Shown one piece after another: positions 26,684 through 35,267 of a stretch of DNA of 64,000 nt. The position numbers were made by a program, and so were the translations under genes. The stretch is from Solirubrobacter pauli (GTDB lineage Bacteria; Actinomycetota; Thermoleophilia; Solirubrobacterales; Solirubrobacteraceae). How positions within the stretch are numbered: position 1 is the stretch's first letter; every line of letters begins with the position of its first letter. The notes beneath the pieces are model-generated. The model saw nothing but the letters and a program-made list of their open reading frames with translations. It made no database searches and was not told where the DNA came from. Where the stretch lies: NCBI RefSeq assembly GCF_003633755.1, contig NZ_RBIL01000001.1, positions 2,279,426 to 2,343,425 of the forward strand. Reading direction: 5' to 3'.

Positions 26684-27519
26684 CGGAAGCGCCAGGCGGC
26701 GAACGAGCCCGGCAGCAGCGCGTTCGTCCCGATCACGTTCGGCCGCAGCTCGAGGACCTCGACGTCGTCGCGCGCGTCGAGCACCTCGAGCAGATCCCAG
26801 CTGTAGTGGTTGAGCTCGATGTAGCGGCGGCGCAGGAGCCCGAGCAGCGAGTCGGGCTGCACGCCGGCGAGCGCGTCGTAGACCAGGACGCGGTCGATCT
26901 TGTCGCGGTGGCGGGCGAGCGTCTCCACGGCCGTGGCGGCGGTGGGGAGCTGATGGAGGACCATCGAGAGCACCACGACGACCGGTCCGGTCGCCTGCTC
27001 GAGCGGCTCCGCGTCACCGGCGACGAGGTCCACCGGCCCGACCGGGAACGTGTGCAGGCGCTGCGCGAGCGCGCGGCCGGCGGGAGCGAACTCGCCGCCC
27101 GCGACGTGCAGCTCGGGCGCCAGCTCGGCGATCCGCGCCAGGTGGTAGCCGTAGCCGCAGCCCAGGTCGACCACGGAGGCGGCGCCGGCCAGGTGCGGGC
27201 CGACGAAGTCGAGCAGCAGCGCGGTCGCGCGGTCGAACGCCGCGCCGATCGGCTCGACGAGCAGCTGCTCGTCGAGCGAGACCGCGACCGGCGTCTCCGG
27301 GTCCCCCAGCTCGAGCCGCTTGATCGCCTCCAAGCTCAGCGACGGGTCGGCGTCCAGGGCGCGCATGAGCGTGCCGTACTTGTCGCGGTCGTACTCGCGC
27401 AGGATGCTCTCGGGCGTCCGCGGCTCGCGGGCCTGGCCCGTCAATCCCAGCAGTCGTGCGGGCCACGGGGACCAGCGCGGCAGGTCGTCAAGGGCGATCT
27501 CGGTGCGCGTCACGCTCAT
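26680..27519 (-). CDS. SAM-dependent methyltransferase (class I)
   Basis: A 279-residue protein with the class I SAM site VVDLGCGYGYHLARIAEL near residue 120, an acidic residue at the end of strand 2 (VAGGEFAPA) and VVVLSMVLHQLPTAATAVE in the post-III region. The N-terminal 100 residues are helical and not typical of a named subfamily. The acceptor is unknown. It lies next to the divergent gene at 27546, which is also unassigned, in a surface-glycan neighbourhood, so a sugar or glycolipid substrate is possible. On the minus strand CATTCT ends eight bases before ATG 27519. CCTGGCA...TGCCAGG (27522-27538) is a small inverted repeat between the divergent starts. Confidence 0.7.
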   Translation of the reverse strand: MSVTRTEIALDDLPRWSPWPARLLGLTGQAREPRTPESILREYDRDKYGTLMRALDADPSLSLEAIKRLELGDPETPVAVSLDEQLLVEPIGAAFDRATALLLDFVGPHLAGAASVVDLGCGYGYHLARIAELAPELHVAGGEFAPAGRALAQRLHTFPVGPVDLVAGDAEPLEQATGPVVVVLSMVLHQLPTAATAVETLARHRDKIDRVLVYDALAGVQPDSLLGLLRRRYIELNHYSWDLLEVLDARDDVEVLELRPNVIGTNALLPGSFAAWRFR

Positions 27520-27545
27520 CGCCTGGCAGAATGCCAGGCCGAACT

Positions 27546-28814
27546 GTGAGTCGTCGCCTCAAGATCGCCGTAAAAGACCACCGGGGCGAGTCTCGCTTCC
27601 TGACGAGCGCGTTGCACGCCGGTAGCCACGAGTTCACGGGCCAGCCGCCCGCGGACCTGCTGCTCATCGACCTCGACGTGCCGGGCTACCAGTACGAGCC
27701 GATCATCGAGAGCTTCGCCGAGGCGGGCTCGAAGCTGATCCTGTACCCGCACGGCGCGGGCTCGGCGATGCTCAGCTACGACGGGCTGTTCGACCCCGAC
27801 CCGCGCTTCCTCGCCAACCTGGTCACCGGCGTCGGCCAGGCCGAGGTGATGCGCCGGCTCGGCGACCCGCGCGAGGTGCACGTGATCGGCTGGCACCAGT
27901 GCGAGCAGCGGCCGTTCCGCGCCTGCACCGACGTGCGCAACGTCGTCTTCGCCCCGACGCACCCCAACGGGGACGGCTCGATGATGGAGCACCGGCGCGA
28001 GATGAACCGCCAGGTCTTCAGCGAGCTGCTCAAGGGCCCGTGGAACCTCACGGTCCGGCACATCAACTCGCTCGAGTCCAATGGCCTGTGGGAGGCGGAT
28101 GGCGTCACCTACGTCAACGGCCGCGGGCGCGCCGAGTTCGTCGAGATCGACTCGGCGGACGCGATCGTCGCCGGCGACGGCACCTTCCCGACGCTGGCGA
28201 TCGCGCGCGGCACGCCGACCGTGATCTACGGCCAGCACGAGCTCGCGTGGGGCCTGCCGGACGAGGAGCCGGTCCCGCCGAAGCGGCTCGCGCTCTACGA
28301 GGACTACAACGGCTACCCGCTGGACCCGAAGCACGGCCCGCTCGACGAGCTGCTGCACGTCGCGGCCCGCAGCGAGGACGCGATCGCGCACTGGAAGCGC
28401 CGGTTCGTCGGCAAGCCGTACGACCCGTACGCGGTAGTGCAGCTGCTCGAGCGGCTCGTGATCGGCGGCCCGACGCCGGTCCGGATCGACCCGACGCGCT
28501 CGGTCGCCACCCTCGCGCTCGCCGACGAGCTGGCCGAGAAGCCGGAGCTGCTGCGCGCCTACGCCGAGAAGGTCGGCCCGGACGACGACGCCACGCTCAT
28601 GCTGTGGGCGCCCGGCCTGCCCGCCGAGGACCTGCTGGCGCTGGCGCAGGACGCGCTCACGGCCTCAGGCCTCGACGACGCCCGCGTGCCGGACATCCTG
28701 CTCGTGCCGCTGCCCAGCTCACCCGCGGTCGACCGTGCCCTCGCCGAGCGCGCGGATGCGCTGCTCAGCGAGTGGCCGTCCGCGGGCGAGATCGGCAAGC
28801 TCCCGCGCTTCTAG
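27546..28814 (+). CDS. Unassigned GT-B-like protein
   Basis: I do not recognise the family. The 422-residue product begins LKIAVKDHRGESRFLTSALHAG and contains LILYPHGAGSAML, VVFAPTHPNGDGSMMEHRREMNRQVFSE, DAIVAGDGTFPTLAIARGTPTVIYGQ and a C-terminal 100-residue tail. The alternation of strands, a PHGAG-like loop and the GDGTFPTLAIARG segment resemble CDP-glycerol glycerophosphotransferase-type or TagB-like GT-B folds, in which a surface glycan or teichoic-like chain is extended. That is inference from pattern only. The gene sits between two methyltransferase genes, ending with CTAG shared with the next stop. GTG 27546 is the only nearby start. Confidence 0.55.
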   Translation: MSRRLKIAVKDHRGESRFLTSALHAGSHEFTGQPPADLLLIDLDVPGYQYEPIIESFAEAGSKLILYPHGAGSAMLSYDGLFDPDPRFLANLVTGVGQAEVMRRLGDPREVHVIGWHQCEQRPFRACTDVRNVVFAPTHPNGDGSMMEHRREMNRQVFSELLKGPWNLTVRHINSLESNGLWEADGVTYVNGRGRAEFVEIDSADAIVAGDGTFPTLAIARGTPTVIYGQHELAWGLPDEEPVPPKRLALYEDYNGYPLDPKHGPLDELLHVAARSEDAIAHWKRRFVGKPYDPYAVVQLLERLVIGGPTPVRIDPTRSVATLALADELAEKPELLRAYAEKVGPDDDATLMLWAPGLPAEDLLALAQDALTASGLDDARVPDILLVPLPSSPAVDRALAERADALLSEWPSAGEIGKLPRF

Positions 28815-29434
28815 CGCTTCTCGAAGAGCCAGAACGTCACGTCGTCCCAGCCGCTGCCGTCCGGCTGGGCCGCCTCGAAGCGCTTGTCGAGGAGCTTCAG
28901 CTCCGGGAACAGGTGCTGGTAGAGCGCGCCCCAGTCGCGCTTGAAGAGCGCCCCGCGCTCGCCGCGGTAGGGCACCTCCTCGAGCTCGTCCGCGTGGTAC
29001 TCGCCGCACAGCACGTAGCGCCGCGACGTCCGCACGACCTCGTTCATGACGATCGGCAGCGCGTCCGGCGGCTGGTGGATCAGCACGGTCGTGGTGAACG
29101 TCAGGTCGAACTGCGCGTCCCGGAAGGGCAGCGAGCGGGCCGAGGCCTTGACCGCGTTGACGTCCGGCAGCGTCTGCCGCACCTCGCGCAGCGCCTGGGC
29201 GTTGATGTCCACGCCGACGACCCGAGTCGGGTCCACGAGCTGGGCGAGCCAGTGCAGGTTCCCGCCCAGGTTGCACCCGACCTCGAGCACGCTCTCGAAC
29301 GGGAACGCCTCGTGCAGCCACTTCCAGAACGGCTCGCGGTGCTCAGCCGCAGCCCGGTTGCGCTCGACGTAGCGATCTCCGAAATCGTCGCGCCAGAGCG
29401 CCTCGAGGCGCTCGACTTCACCGCTTTCACTCAT
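28811..29434 (-). CDS. Pseudaminic acid-associated methyltransferase
   Basis: A 207-residue class I SAM methyltransferase with VLEVGCNLGGNLHWLAQL, VVGVDINAQALREVR and FDLTFTTTVLIHQPPDALPIV, then RRYVLCGEYHADELEEVPYRG. This last segment and the overall layout match proteins annotated as pseudaminic-acid-biosynthesis-associated methylases. It would methylate the nonulosonic acid or a precursor. It is the last gene of the minus-strand operon beginning at 38165, coupled by an ATGA overlap to the gene before it. Its TAG stop shares CTAG with the convergent gene at 27546-28814. Confidence 0.78.
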   Translation of the reverse strand: MSESGEVERLEALWRDDFGDRYVERNRAAAEHREPFWKWLHEAFPFESVLEVGCNLGGNLHWLAQLVDPTRVVGVDINAQALREVRQTLPDVNAVKASARSLPFRDAQFDLTFTTTVLIHQPPDALPIVMNEVVRTSRRYVLCGEYHADELEEVPYRGERGALFKRDWGALYQHLFPELKLLDKRFEAAQPDGSGWDDVTFWLFEKR

Positions 29435-30267
29435 GCGCCGGATGATGCCACGAACAACCGCTCGATCTCGGTGAAGGGCAAGGTGAGCGGCCGGCCGCCC
29501 GGCGGGATCGCCGACACGACGCGCCGGCCCGCGGCGAGCGCGACCGCCATCGCCATCGTGTCGCAGCCGACGACGGTGTCCGCCCAGGCGATGTCCTGCG
29601 CCAGCGAGCGCCCGGCGCTCAGCTCCAGCCCGTGCTCGGCGACGATGTCGGCGTACTTGCCCTCGGGCTCCGCCGGGTGCGTGCGCAGGCGCAGCGGGCC
29701 CGGACGCGCCGCCAGGTAGCCGCGCAGCGCGGCCCGCTCCTCATAGCCCCAGCCGAGCGGATCGCCCGTGGCGCGCTCGGCCGCGACCGACGTCGGCTCC
29801 GTGACGTACAGGACGCTGCGTCCCGTGCGCGGCGTCTCCAGCGCGCGGATCTCGGCCGCCGCGTCCTCCACGTACGGGTTGCCGCGCACGATCACCGGCG
29901 GGCCGGGCACCGTCTCGCGGGCGATCCGCTCGGCGTGCTCGTCGCAGACCCACAGCTCGTCGGGCAGCGCGTCGAAGCGCGCCGGGTAGTTCATCCAGTG
30001 GTCCAGCCAGACCGCGCAGCGCACGCCCGCGGCCCGCGCTTCCGCGACCGCGTCACGTTCGAGCGTGGAGGAGACGCTCGAGCCGCACAGGACCAGGTCG
30101 AACGCGCCGGTCGGCTCCTCCTGCTCGGGCAGCGCCGGCAGCTTGCGGGCGAAGATGCCGCGCGCCGGCCCGTCGAGGCGGAACGACGCGTCGGCGTCGC
30201 GACGGCGCAGCCAGGCCGAGATCACCTCGGCCCCGCCGGCGTCGTGGGCTACGACGAGGAGCTTCAG
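29431..30267 (-). CDS. Unassigned nonulosonate-operon protein with CTG start
   Basis: The 278-residue product starts LKLLVVAHDAGGAEVISAWL and contains FDLVLCGSSVSSTLERDAV, CAVWLDHWMNYPARFD, PVIVRGNPYVEDAA, VLYVTEPTSV and ADTVVGCDTMAMAVALAAGRRVVSAIPPG. The pattern is a two-lobe nucleotide-sugar-binding fold similar to PseG/UDP-sugar hydrolases or GT-B proteins, but I cannot name the family. No ATG, GTG or TTG exists in its frame for at least ten codons upstream, while the next gene's stop TGA overlaps a CTG (CTGA, 30267-30264) in the correct position; CTG is therefore the probable start, translated by coupling. Neighbours make the flagellin sugar, so it is probably a step or transferase of that pathway. 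Confidence 0.65.
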   Translation of the reverse strand: MKLLVVAHDAGGAEVISAWLRRRDADASFRLDGPARGIFARKLPALPEQEEPTGAFDLVLCGSSVSSTLERDAVAEARAAGVRCAVWLDHWMNYPARFDALPDELWVCDEHAERIARETVPGPPVIVRGNPYVEDAAAEIRALETPRTGRSVLYVTEPTSVAAERATGDPLGWGYEERAALRGYLAARPGPLRLRTHPAEPEGKYADIVAEHGLELSAGRSLAQDIAWADTVVGCDTMAMAVALAAGRRVVSAIPPGGRPLTLPFTEIERLFVASSGA

Positions 30268-31538
30268 CGCACCAGCGCGCCCCGCCGGGCGTGCACCTTG
30301 CGGAAGGCGGCGACGATGTCGTCGACGTCGGCGTCGCTCAGGCCGCCGTGGACGAGCGGGTGGAAGAGCACCTCGTGATCGCGCATGCGCTCGCACGTCG
30401 GGCACTCGCCGTCGTCGTAGCGGCCGAGCCCGTCGTTGCGCGGGTCCGAGAACGCCCACGCCGCGCGCTGCCGGTACAGCGGCTGCCGGTACAGCGGGTC
30501 CACGTAGCCCTCGGTCACGGGCACGCCCTCGGCCTTGAGCGCCGCCGCGAACGCGGCGCGCGGCACGCCCAGCGCCTGCTCGTCCAACCGCACCACGTGC
30601 AGGTAGTAGACGTGCTTGGCGCCCTCGGGCACGTGCGGCGGGACGACGCCCTCGAGGTCGGCGAGCCCGGCGGTGAGCCGGTCCGCGTTGGCGATCCGCG
30701 GGGCGGTGAGCTCGTCCAGGCGCGCGAGCTGCTGCTCGGCGATCGCCGCCTCCAGCTCGCCCATCCGGTAGTTGAAACCGAGGATGTCCGCGTGCGGTGA
30801 GCCCATGTCGCCGACGACGGCCTCGCCGTGGTTGCGCGCCAGCGCGAGCCGCTCGGCCAGCGCGTCGTCGTTCGTGACGGCCACGCCGCCCTCGCCGCAC
30901 TGGATCGTCTTGTGGTAGTTGAGGCTGAAGACGCCGATGTGCCCGAGCGTCCCCGCCGGACGCCCGTTCAGCTCGGCGCCCGGGGCCTGCGCGGCGTCCT
31001 CGATCACGACCAGGCCGTGCTCGTCGGCGATCCGCATGATCGCGTCCCAGTCGGCCGGGCAGCCGAAGATGTCGACCGCGACGATCGCCTTGGTGCGCGG
31101 CGTGATGCGCGCGCGGATCGACTCGGGGTCGAGGCAGAACGTGCGCTCGTCGATGTCGGCGAAGACCGGGATCGCGCCGTGCACGAGCGCGCACACCGCG
31201 GACGCGGACATCGTGTAGGGCGAGACGATGACCTCGTCGCCGGGACCGACGCCGGCCGCCGCGGCCGCCGCGTTGAGCGCGGACGTCGCGGAGTTCAGCG
31301 ACAGCGCGTGGCGCACGCCGAAGCGCTCGCGCCACGCCCGCTCGAGCGACTGCACGCGCGGCCCGCCGGCGAAGTCCTCGCCCCATGCGCCGATGAACTG
31401 GGACAGGACGCCGGACTCCATCACCTCGGCGACGGCCCGGCGTTCGGCCTCGCCCACTCCGGGGCGCGGCGGGAAGGGCTGCGAGCGGACGGGCGTGCCG
31501 CCGTGGATCGCGAGGGTGGTGTCGGCGGTGGCGGTCAT
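30264..31538 (-). CDS. DegT/DnrJ/EryC1 aminotransferase
   Basis: A PLP-dependent sugar aminotransferase of 424 residues. It has the fold's opening AIHGGTPVRSQPFPPRP, ALSLNSATSALNAA, VIEDAAQAPGA with the PLP-pyridine aspartate and the Schiff-base lysine in SLNYHKTIQCGEGGV. In a pseudaminic pathway the expected enzyme is PseC, which aminates C4 after PseB; the N-terminal extension and the late segment here differ from typical PseC, so the exact keto-sugar is uncertain. A 15-base tandem duplication (30468-30497) encodes LYRQPLYRQ. It overlaps the next gene upstream by ATGA. Confidence 0.85.
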   Translation of the reverse strand: MTATADTTLAIHGGTPVRSQPFPPRPGVGEAERRAVAEVMESGVLSQFIGAWGEDFAGGPRVQSLERAWRERFGVRHALSLNSATSALNAAAAAAGVGPGDEVIVSPYTMSASAVCALVHGAIPVFADIDERTFCLDPESIRARITPRTKAIVAVDIFGCPADWDAIMRIADEHGLVVIEDAAQAPGAELNGRPAGTLGHIGVFSLNYHKTIQCGEGGVAVTNDDALAERLALARNHGEAVVGDMGSPHADILGFNYRMGELEAAIAEQQLARLDELTAPRIANADRLTAGLADLEGVVPPHVPEGAKHVYYLHVVRLDEQALGVPRAAFAAALKAEGVPVTEGYVDPLYRQPLYRQRAAWAFSDPRNDGLGRYDDGECPTCERMRDHEVLFHPLVHGGLSDADVDDIVAAFRKVHARRGALVR

Positions 31539-32479
31539 GGCTGGGCGAAGGCTAGCTCGCGGACGGCCTCGACCAGCTCCAGGGCGGCGACGCCGTCCTC
31601 ACCCGTGCAGGCGGTCTCGCCGCGCACGAGCTGGGTGACGGCGTGCAGCGTCGTGTCGCGCAGCGCGCCGGTCGTCCGCTCGTCCGCCACCAGCACGCGA
31701 TAGCCGGGGTGACGCGGGTCGTCGGCGACGGCGAACCGCTCGATGACGTGGCCGGACTCGGTGATCCGCACACGCCCCAGGGTGCCCACCAGGTCCATCT
31801 CGAACGCGGTGAATCGCTGCGTGTCGAGCCCGGCGAGCCGCGCGTGCGCGCCCCCGGGCAGCGCGAGCTCGGCGTCGAGGGTCGGGTCCGGGCCGGGTTC
31901 GCCCAACCGGTCGCGTCCGCTGGTCACGACGGGGTCGCCGGCCAGCATCCGCAGCAGGTCCAGCCAGTGCGTGCCGTTGTGGGCGAGGCCTTTGACGTAG
32001 AGCCCGCTCACGTGCTGCAGGGTGCCGATCCCCAGGTCCGCGCGCAGGCGCTGGAACGCGGGCGCGAAGCGGCGGCTGTAGTTGACGGCCAGCGCGACGC
32101 CGCGCTCGCGCGCCAGGGCGACGAGCGCCCGCGCCGTCTCGACCTCCAGCGCGAGCGGCTTCTCGGCGAGCACGGCTCGCACCCCGGGCGCGCGCAGGCA
32201 TCGCTCGAGCAGCTCGGCGTGCGTGGGATCGGGGGTGGCGACGGAGACGAGCTCCGGCCGCGCCTCGGCCAGCAGCTCCGCGACGTCCGTGTAGGCGCGC
32301 GCGCCCCAGCGCCGCGCCGCGGCCTCGGCGCGGACGGGGTCGGCGTCGCAGACGGCGACGAGCTCCGTGTCCGCGCACGCCTGGTAGGCGCCCGCGTGGG
32401 TGATCACGCCGACGTCCGGGTGCGGGTCGGCGCCGCTGCCGGCGCCGATCGCCCCGCAGCCGAGCACCGCGGCCCTCAC
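31535..32479 (-). CDS. Gfo/Idh/MocA-family oxidoreductase
   Basis: A 314-residue NAD(P)-dependent dehydrogenase. The Rossmann site is AAVLGCGAIGAGS, followed by LVAVCDAD, SVATPDPTHAELL and the conserved VLAEKPLALEVE, in which the EKP lysine is catalytic. The second domain starts at GLYVKGLAHNGTHWLDLLRML, with H-x3-H-like residues near the sugar site. Such enzymes oxidise or epimerise sugar nucleotides; with its place between the aminotransferase and a cytidylyltransferase it may tailor the nonulosonic acid. GTG 32479 overlaps the previous stop (GTGA). Confidence 0.83.
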   Translation of the reverse strand: MRAAVLGCGAIGAGSGADPHPDVGVITHAGAYQACADTELVAVCDADPVRAEAAARRWGARAYTDVAELLAEARPELVSVATPDPTHAELLERCLRAPGVRAVLAEKPLALEVETARALVALARERGVALAVNYSRRFAPAFQRLRADLGIGTLQHVSGLYVKGLAHNGTHWLDLLRMLAGDPVVTSGRDRLGEPGPDPTLDAELALPGGAHARLAGLDTQRFTAFEMDLVGTLGRVRITESGHVIERFAVADDPRHPGYRVLVADERTTGALRDTTLHAVTQLVRGETACTGEDGVAALELVEAVRELAFAQP

Positions 32480-33213
32480 GTGGGCCGGATCGCCTTCTGC
32501 TCGATGTGCTGGTTGATCGCGGCGAGCTCGGGCCGCGCGTCGAGCAGCGCGAGGATCTCGGTCAGGCCGAACGCCGGGTTCGCGGGGTACAGCTCGTCGA
32601 AGATCGTCCGCACGAGCTCGTAGTCCTCCTCCGTGTCCACCGTCAGCCGCAACGCGCCGGTCTCGGGCCGCTCGAACCGGACGGTCTCCAGCGAGTAGCG
32701 CTCCGGGTGCTCGTAGATGTAGAGCGACACGTGCTCGCGGTCGTGCGGGTCCTGCGTCAACGTGGCGACCTCGGCCAGCACCGCGGTCGGGAAGGCCTGG
32801 GTGTCCATCCCGCGCGGGAACGTCCGCTCCAGGTTGTTGGAGCAGTAGTCGACGCCGGTGGCGTGGAAGCGCTCGATCACGCGCGAGACCGTCGCCGGGT
32901 CGATCAGCGGGCAGTCGCCGGTGGTCTCGACGATCAGCTCGGCGTCGTACGCCTGCGCCGCGCCCAGCACCCGCGCCAGCACGTCGTCCTCGCTGCCGCG
33001 GAAGCAGCCGACGCCGAGCCGGTCGGCCAGCTCCTGCAGCGGCTCCGACGACGCATCCTCGGTCGTCGCGATCACGACCTCGTCCAGCTCGGGAACGCGT
33101 CGCAGCCGTTCGATCATGTGCTCGAGCAGCGGCTTGCCGGCGGCCGGAAGCAGCACCTTCCCGGGCAACCGGCTGGACGTCATCCGCGCCTCGATCGTGG
33201 CGACGGTCCTCAC
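32476..33213 (-). CDS. CMP-nonulosonate cytidylyltransferase-like protein (SpsF family), copy 1
   Basis: A nucleotidyltransferase of 245 residues, SpsF type. The N-terminus ATIEARMTSSRLPGKVLLPAAGKPLL is the CTP-binding signature; VIATTEDASSEPL and LIVETTGDCPLIDP continue the fold, the latter with the metal-binding aspartate. Expected reaction: activation of a nonulosonic acid with CMP. A paralogue lies at 36308 with the same opening and ending (INxHIEQK), so two sugars may be activated. GTG 33213 overlaps the synthase stop (GTGA). Confidence 0.8.
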   Translation of the reverse strand: MRTVATIEARMTSSRLPGKVLLPAAGKPLLEHMIERLRRVPELDEVVIATTEDASSEPLQELADRLGVGCFRGSEDDVLARVLGAAQAYDAELIVETTGDCPLIDPATVSRVIERFHATGVDYCSNNLERTFPRGMDTQAFPTAVLAEVATLTQDPHDREHVSLYIYEHPERYSLETVRFERPETGALRLTVDTEEDYELVRTIFDELYPANPAFGLTEILALLDARPELAAINQHIEQKAIRPT

Positions 33214-34277
33214 GCGAGGCCCTCCAGCCGCACCAGGGAGTCGCCGCTGACGGCCTCGGTCAGGTCGCGGCCCAGCACGTCGGCGATCCGGTACGGCGGC
33301 AGGCCGTCGGCCGGGCACGGGCGCGTGGGGATGACGTCGTCCGGACCGAGGCGGTGGCCGGCGGGCAGGTCACGGGCGAAGCGCAACGCGCGGCGCTGGA
33401 CGACGGCGGCCTCGAGCTCGTTCGCCTCGACGCGCTTGACGCCGTCGCCGAGCGCGGCGTCGGTCTCGCGCGCCCGGTCGACCATCTCGCGCCAGCTCGC
33501 CGGCGTCATGGCGAACGCGTGGTCGGGGCCTTCGCGGTCGTTGTCGTCGGTGAAGTGCTTCTCGAACACGCGCGCGCCGAGCGCCACCGCCGCGCACACG
33601 GTGACGTGCCCCGCGGTGTGGTCGGAGAGGCCCAGCACGGCGTCCGGGTAGCGCACCGCCCAGTCGGCCAGCACGGCGAGGTTGACGTGGTGCAGGTTCG
33701 CCGGGTCCGCCGTGTAGTTCGTGTTGCACTGCATCAGGACGATGTCGTCGGTCCGCTCGCGCAGGGCGGCGAGCGCGCGGTCGACGTCCAGCTGGTCGGA
33801 GGCGCCGGCCGCGATCAGCACCGGCTTGCCCTTCCCGCCGATGTGACGCACGATCTCCAGCCAGGTGATGTCGCCCGATCCGATCTTGAACGCGGGCACG
33901 TGGGCGTCGACGGCGTCGACCGTCGCGAGGTCGTACGGGCTCGTGAAGTAGTCGACGCCGACCTCGCGGCAGCGCTCGGCCAGCAGCGGCGTCCAGTCCT
34001 CGGGGACACTCGCGTCCTCGTAGACCTCGAACACCGGCTTGGCCCACTTGGACTGGTGCGCGACCTGCGCGCCGAGCTCCTCGAAGCCACGGCGCGAGAC
34101 GATCTTGGGGGCGATGAAGTTCTGGAACTTCGCGGCGTCGGCGCCGGCCTCCGCCGCGAGCTCGATCAGGCGGTAGGCGCGATCGAGGCTGCCGTCGTGG
34201 TTCGCACCGACGTCGGCGACGAAGTACAGCGGTTCACCCGGGCCGATCTTCCGGCTGCCGATGGTCACATGGCTCAT
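33210..34277 (-). CDS. Nonulosonic acid synthase (NeuB/PseI family)
   Basis: A 355-residue enzyme that condenses phosphoenolpyruvate with a six-carbon amino sugar. The NeuB barrel begins FVADVGANHDGSLDRAYRLIELAAEAGADAAKFQ, quoted here in parts, with IGSGDITWLEIV, LMQCNTNYTADPANLHHVN, GLSDHTAG and VFEKHFTDDNDREGPDHAFAMTP. The C-terminal SAF antifreeze-like domain has RRALRFARDLPAGHRLGPDDV. The usual AEIG at the start is ADVG here. Sequence cannot separate the pseudaminic from the legionaminic product, but the neighbouring hydrolase and methylase point to the pseudaminic type. ATG 34277 overlaps the upstream stop (ATGA). Confidence 0.86.
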   Translation of the reverse strand: MSHVTIGSRKIGPGEPLYFVADVGANHDGSLDRAYRLIELAAEAGADAAKFQNFIAPKIVSRRGFEELGAQVAHQSKWAKPVFEVYEDASVPEDWTPLLAERCREVGVDYFTSPYDLATVDAVDAHVPAFKIGSGDITWLEIVRHIGGKGKPVLIAAGASDQLDVDRALAALRERTDDIVLMQCNTNYTADPANLHHVNLAVLADWAVRYPDAVLGLSDHTAGHVTVCAAVALGARVFEKHFTDDNDREGPDHAFAMTPASWREMVDRARETDAALGDGVKRVEANELEAAVVQRRALRFARDLPAGHRLGPDDVIPTRPCPADGLPPYRIADVLGRDLTEAVSGDSLVRLEGLA

Positions 34278-35209
34278 AGTCGTCCTTGATCATCCACCAG
34301 ATCGCGCAGCTCGGGCCGCGCGGACGCGATCGTCTCGCGCAGCCGGCGCACGCCGGCGGCGACGGTGGGCGGCTCGGCGCCCAGCGCGGCCGTGAGCCGC
34401 GTGGTGTCGAGCGCGGTGTTCCGCGGGCGCGCCGCGGTGAGGTCGCGGCTCGCGAGCGTCACCCCTTGGATCGGGTCCGCCGGCAGGCCGAAGACCTCCG
34501 CCACCAGGTGCCCGAAGGCCTCCTTGGTGACCGCGTCGGCGGCGCCGAAGTTCAGGATGCCGGACGCGCCGCGATCGACGAGCGCGCCGATCAGCCGTGC
34601 GTGGTCGGAGACGACGAGCGGCGAGAACGTGACGTCGCTGAACAGCGTGAGCGGCTCACCGTGCGCCAGGCCGCGCAGGATCACCTCGGAAAAGCTGAGC
34701 CGCCCGCGCGGCGTCCAGCCGTGCATGTTCGTGCGCAGGACGAGCGCGGCGGGGTGCGCGTCGAGCACCAGCTGCTCGCCCTCGAGCTTGGTCTGGGCGT
34801 ACACGTTGCACGGCCCGGGCGCATCGTCCTCGGCGTGCTCGCCCGGCCGCTCTCCGTCGTACACGGCGTCGGTGGAGATGTGCACGAACCCGGCGCCCAG
34901 GGCGGCCGCGGCCGCGGCGAGCCTTCCCGGCGCGAGCGCGTTGAGCGCGCGTGCGGCCTCGGGGTCGCGCTCGCAGCCGTCGACGTCGGTCAGCGCGGCG
35001 CAGTGCACGACCAGATCGGGCCGCGCCGCCGCCAGCGCGGCCTCGGGCACGTCGGGCGTGGTCAGGTCGAGCGGCCGCAACGACGTGCCGTCAGGCAACG
35101 AGCGCGTGGTCTGCGACCAGCCCTCGACCGCGTCCAGCCGCTCACGGAAGTGCCGCGCGACGGCCGCGCCGAGCAGCCCGCCGGCGCCGGTGACGACGAC
35201 GCGCCTCAC
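34274..35209 (-). CDS. RmlD-like NAD(P)-dependent sugar reductase
   Basis: A 311-residue SDR of the dTDP-4-dehydrorhamnose-reductase (RmlD) branch: VVVTGAGGLLGAAVARHF, HCAALTDVDGCERDPEAARALN, ISTDAVYDG, then YAQTKLEGEQLVL with the catalytic Tyr and Lys, and PLVVSDHARLIGALVD. It reduces a keto-sugar. It is not one of the classical pseudaminic steps, so it could modify the nonulosonic acid, supply a second sugar, or act on the acceptor. GTG 35209 begins the gene, 58 bases after the PseG stop, the largest gap in the operon. Confidence 0.82.
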   Translation of the reverse strand: MRRVVVTGAGGLLGAAVARHFRERLDAVEGWSQTTRSLPDGTSLRPLDLTTPDVPEAALAAARPDLVVHCAALTDVDGCERDPEAARALNALAPGRLAAAAAALGAGFVHISTDAVYDGERPGEHAEDDAPGPCNVYAQTKLEGEQLVLDAHPAALVLRTNMHGWTPRGRLSFSEVILRGLAHGEPLTLFSDVTFSPLVVSDHARLIGALVDRGASGILNFGAADAVTKEAFGHLVAEVFGLPADPIQGVTLASRDLTAARPRNTALDTTRLTAALGAEPPTVAAGVRRLRETIASARPELRDLVDDQGRL

Positions 35210-35267
35210 GCGGGCGCCCCAGCGGGACGGGCGCGGCGCGGGCCGCGGCCGGTGCGGCGCGCCCCGC

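Noticed and set aside
26680-28814. Shared CTAG stop codons at two convergent gene pairs
   Set aside because: Both pairs (26680-26683 and 28811-28814) are real, but any two convergent TAG stops that touch make CTAG; no function is implied.
30468-30497. Tandem 15-base duplication in the aminotransferase gene as a phase-variable repeat
   Set aside because: Only two units, multiple of three, and inside a conserved-length enzyme; more likely an old in-frame duplication.
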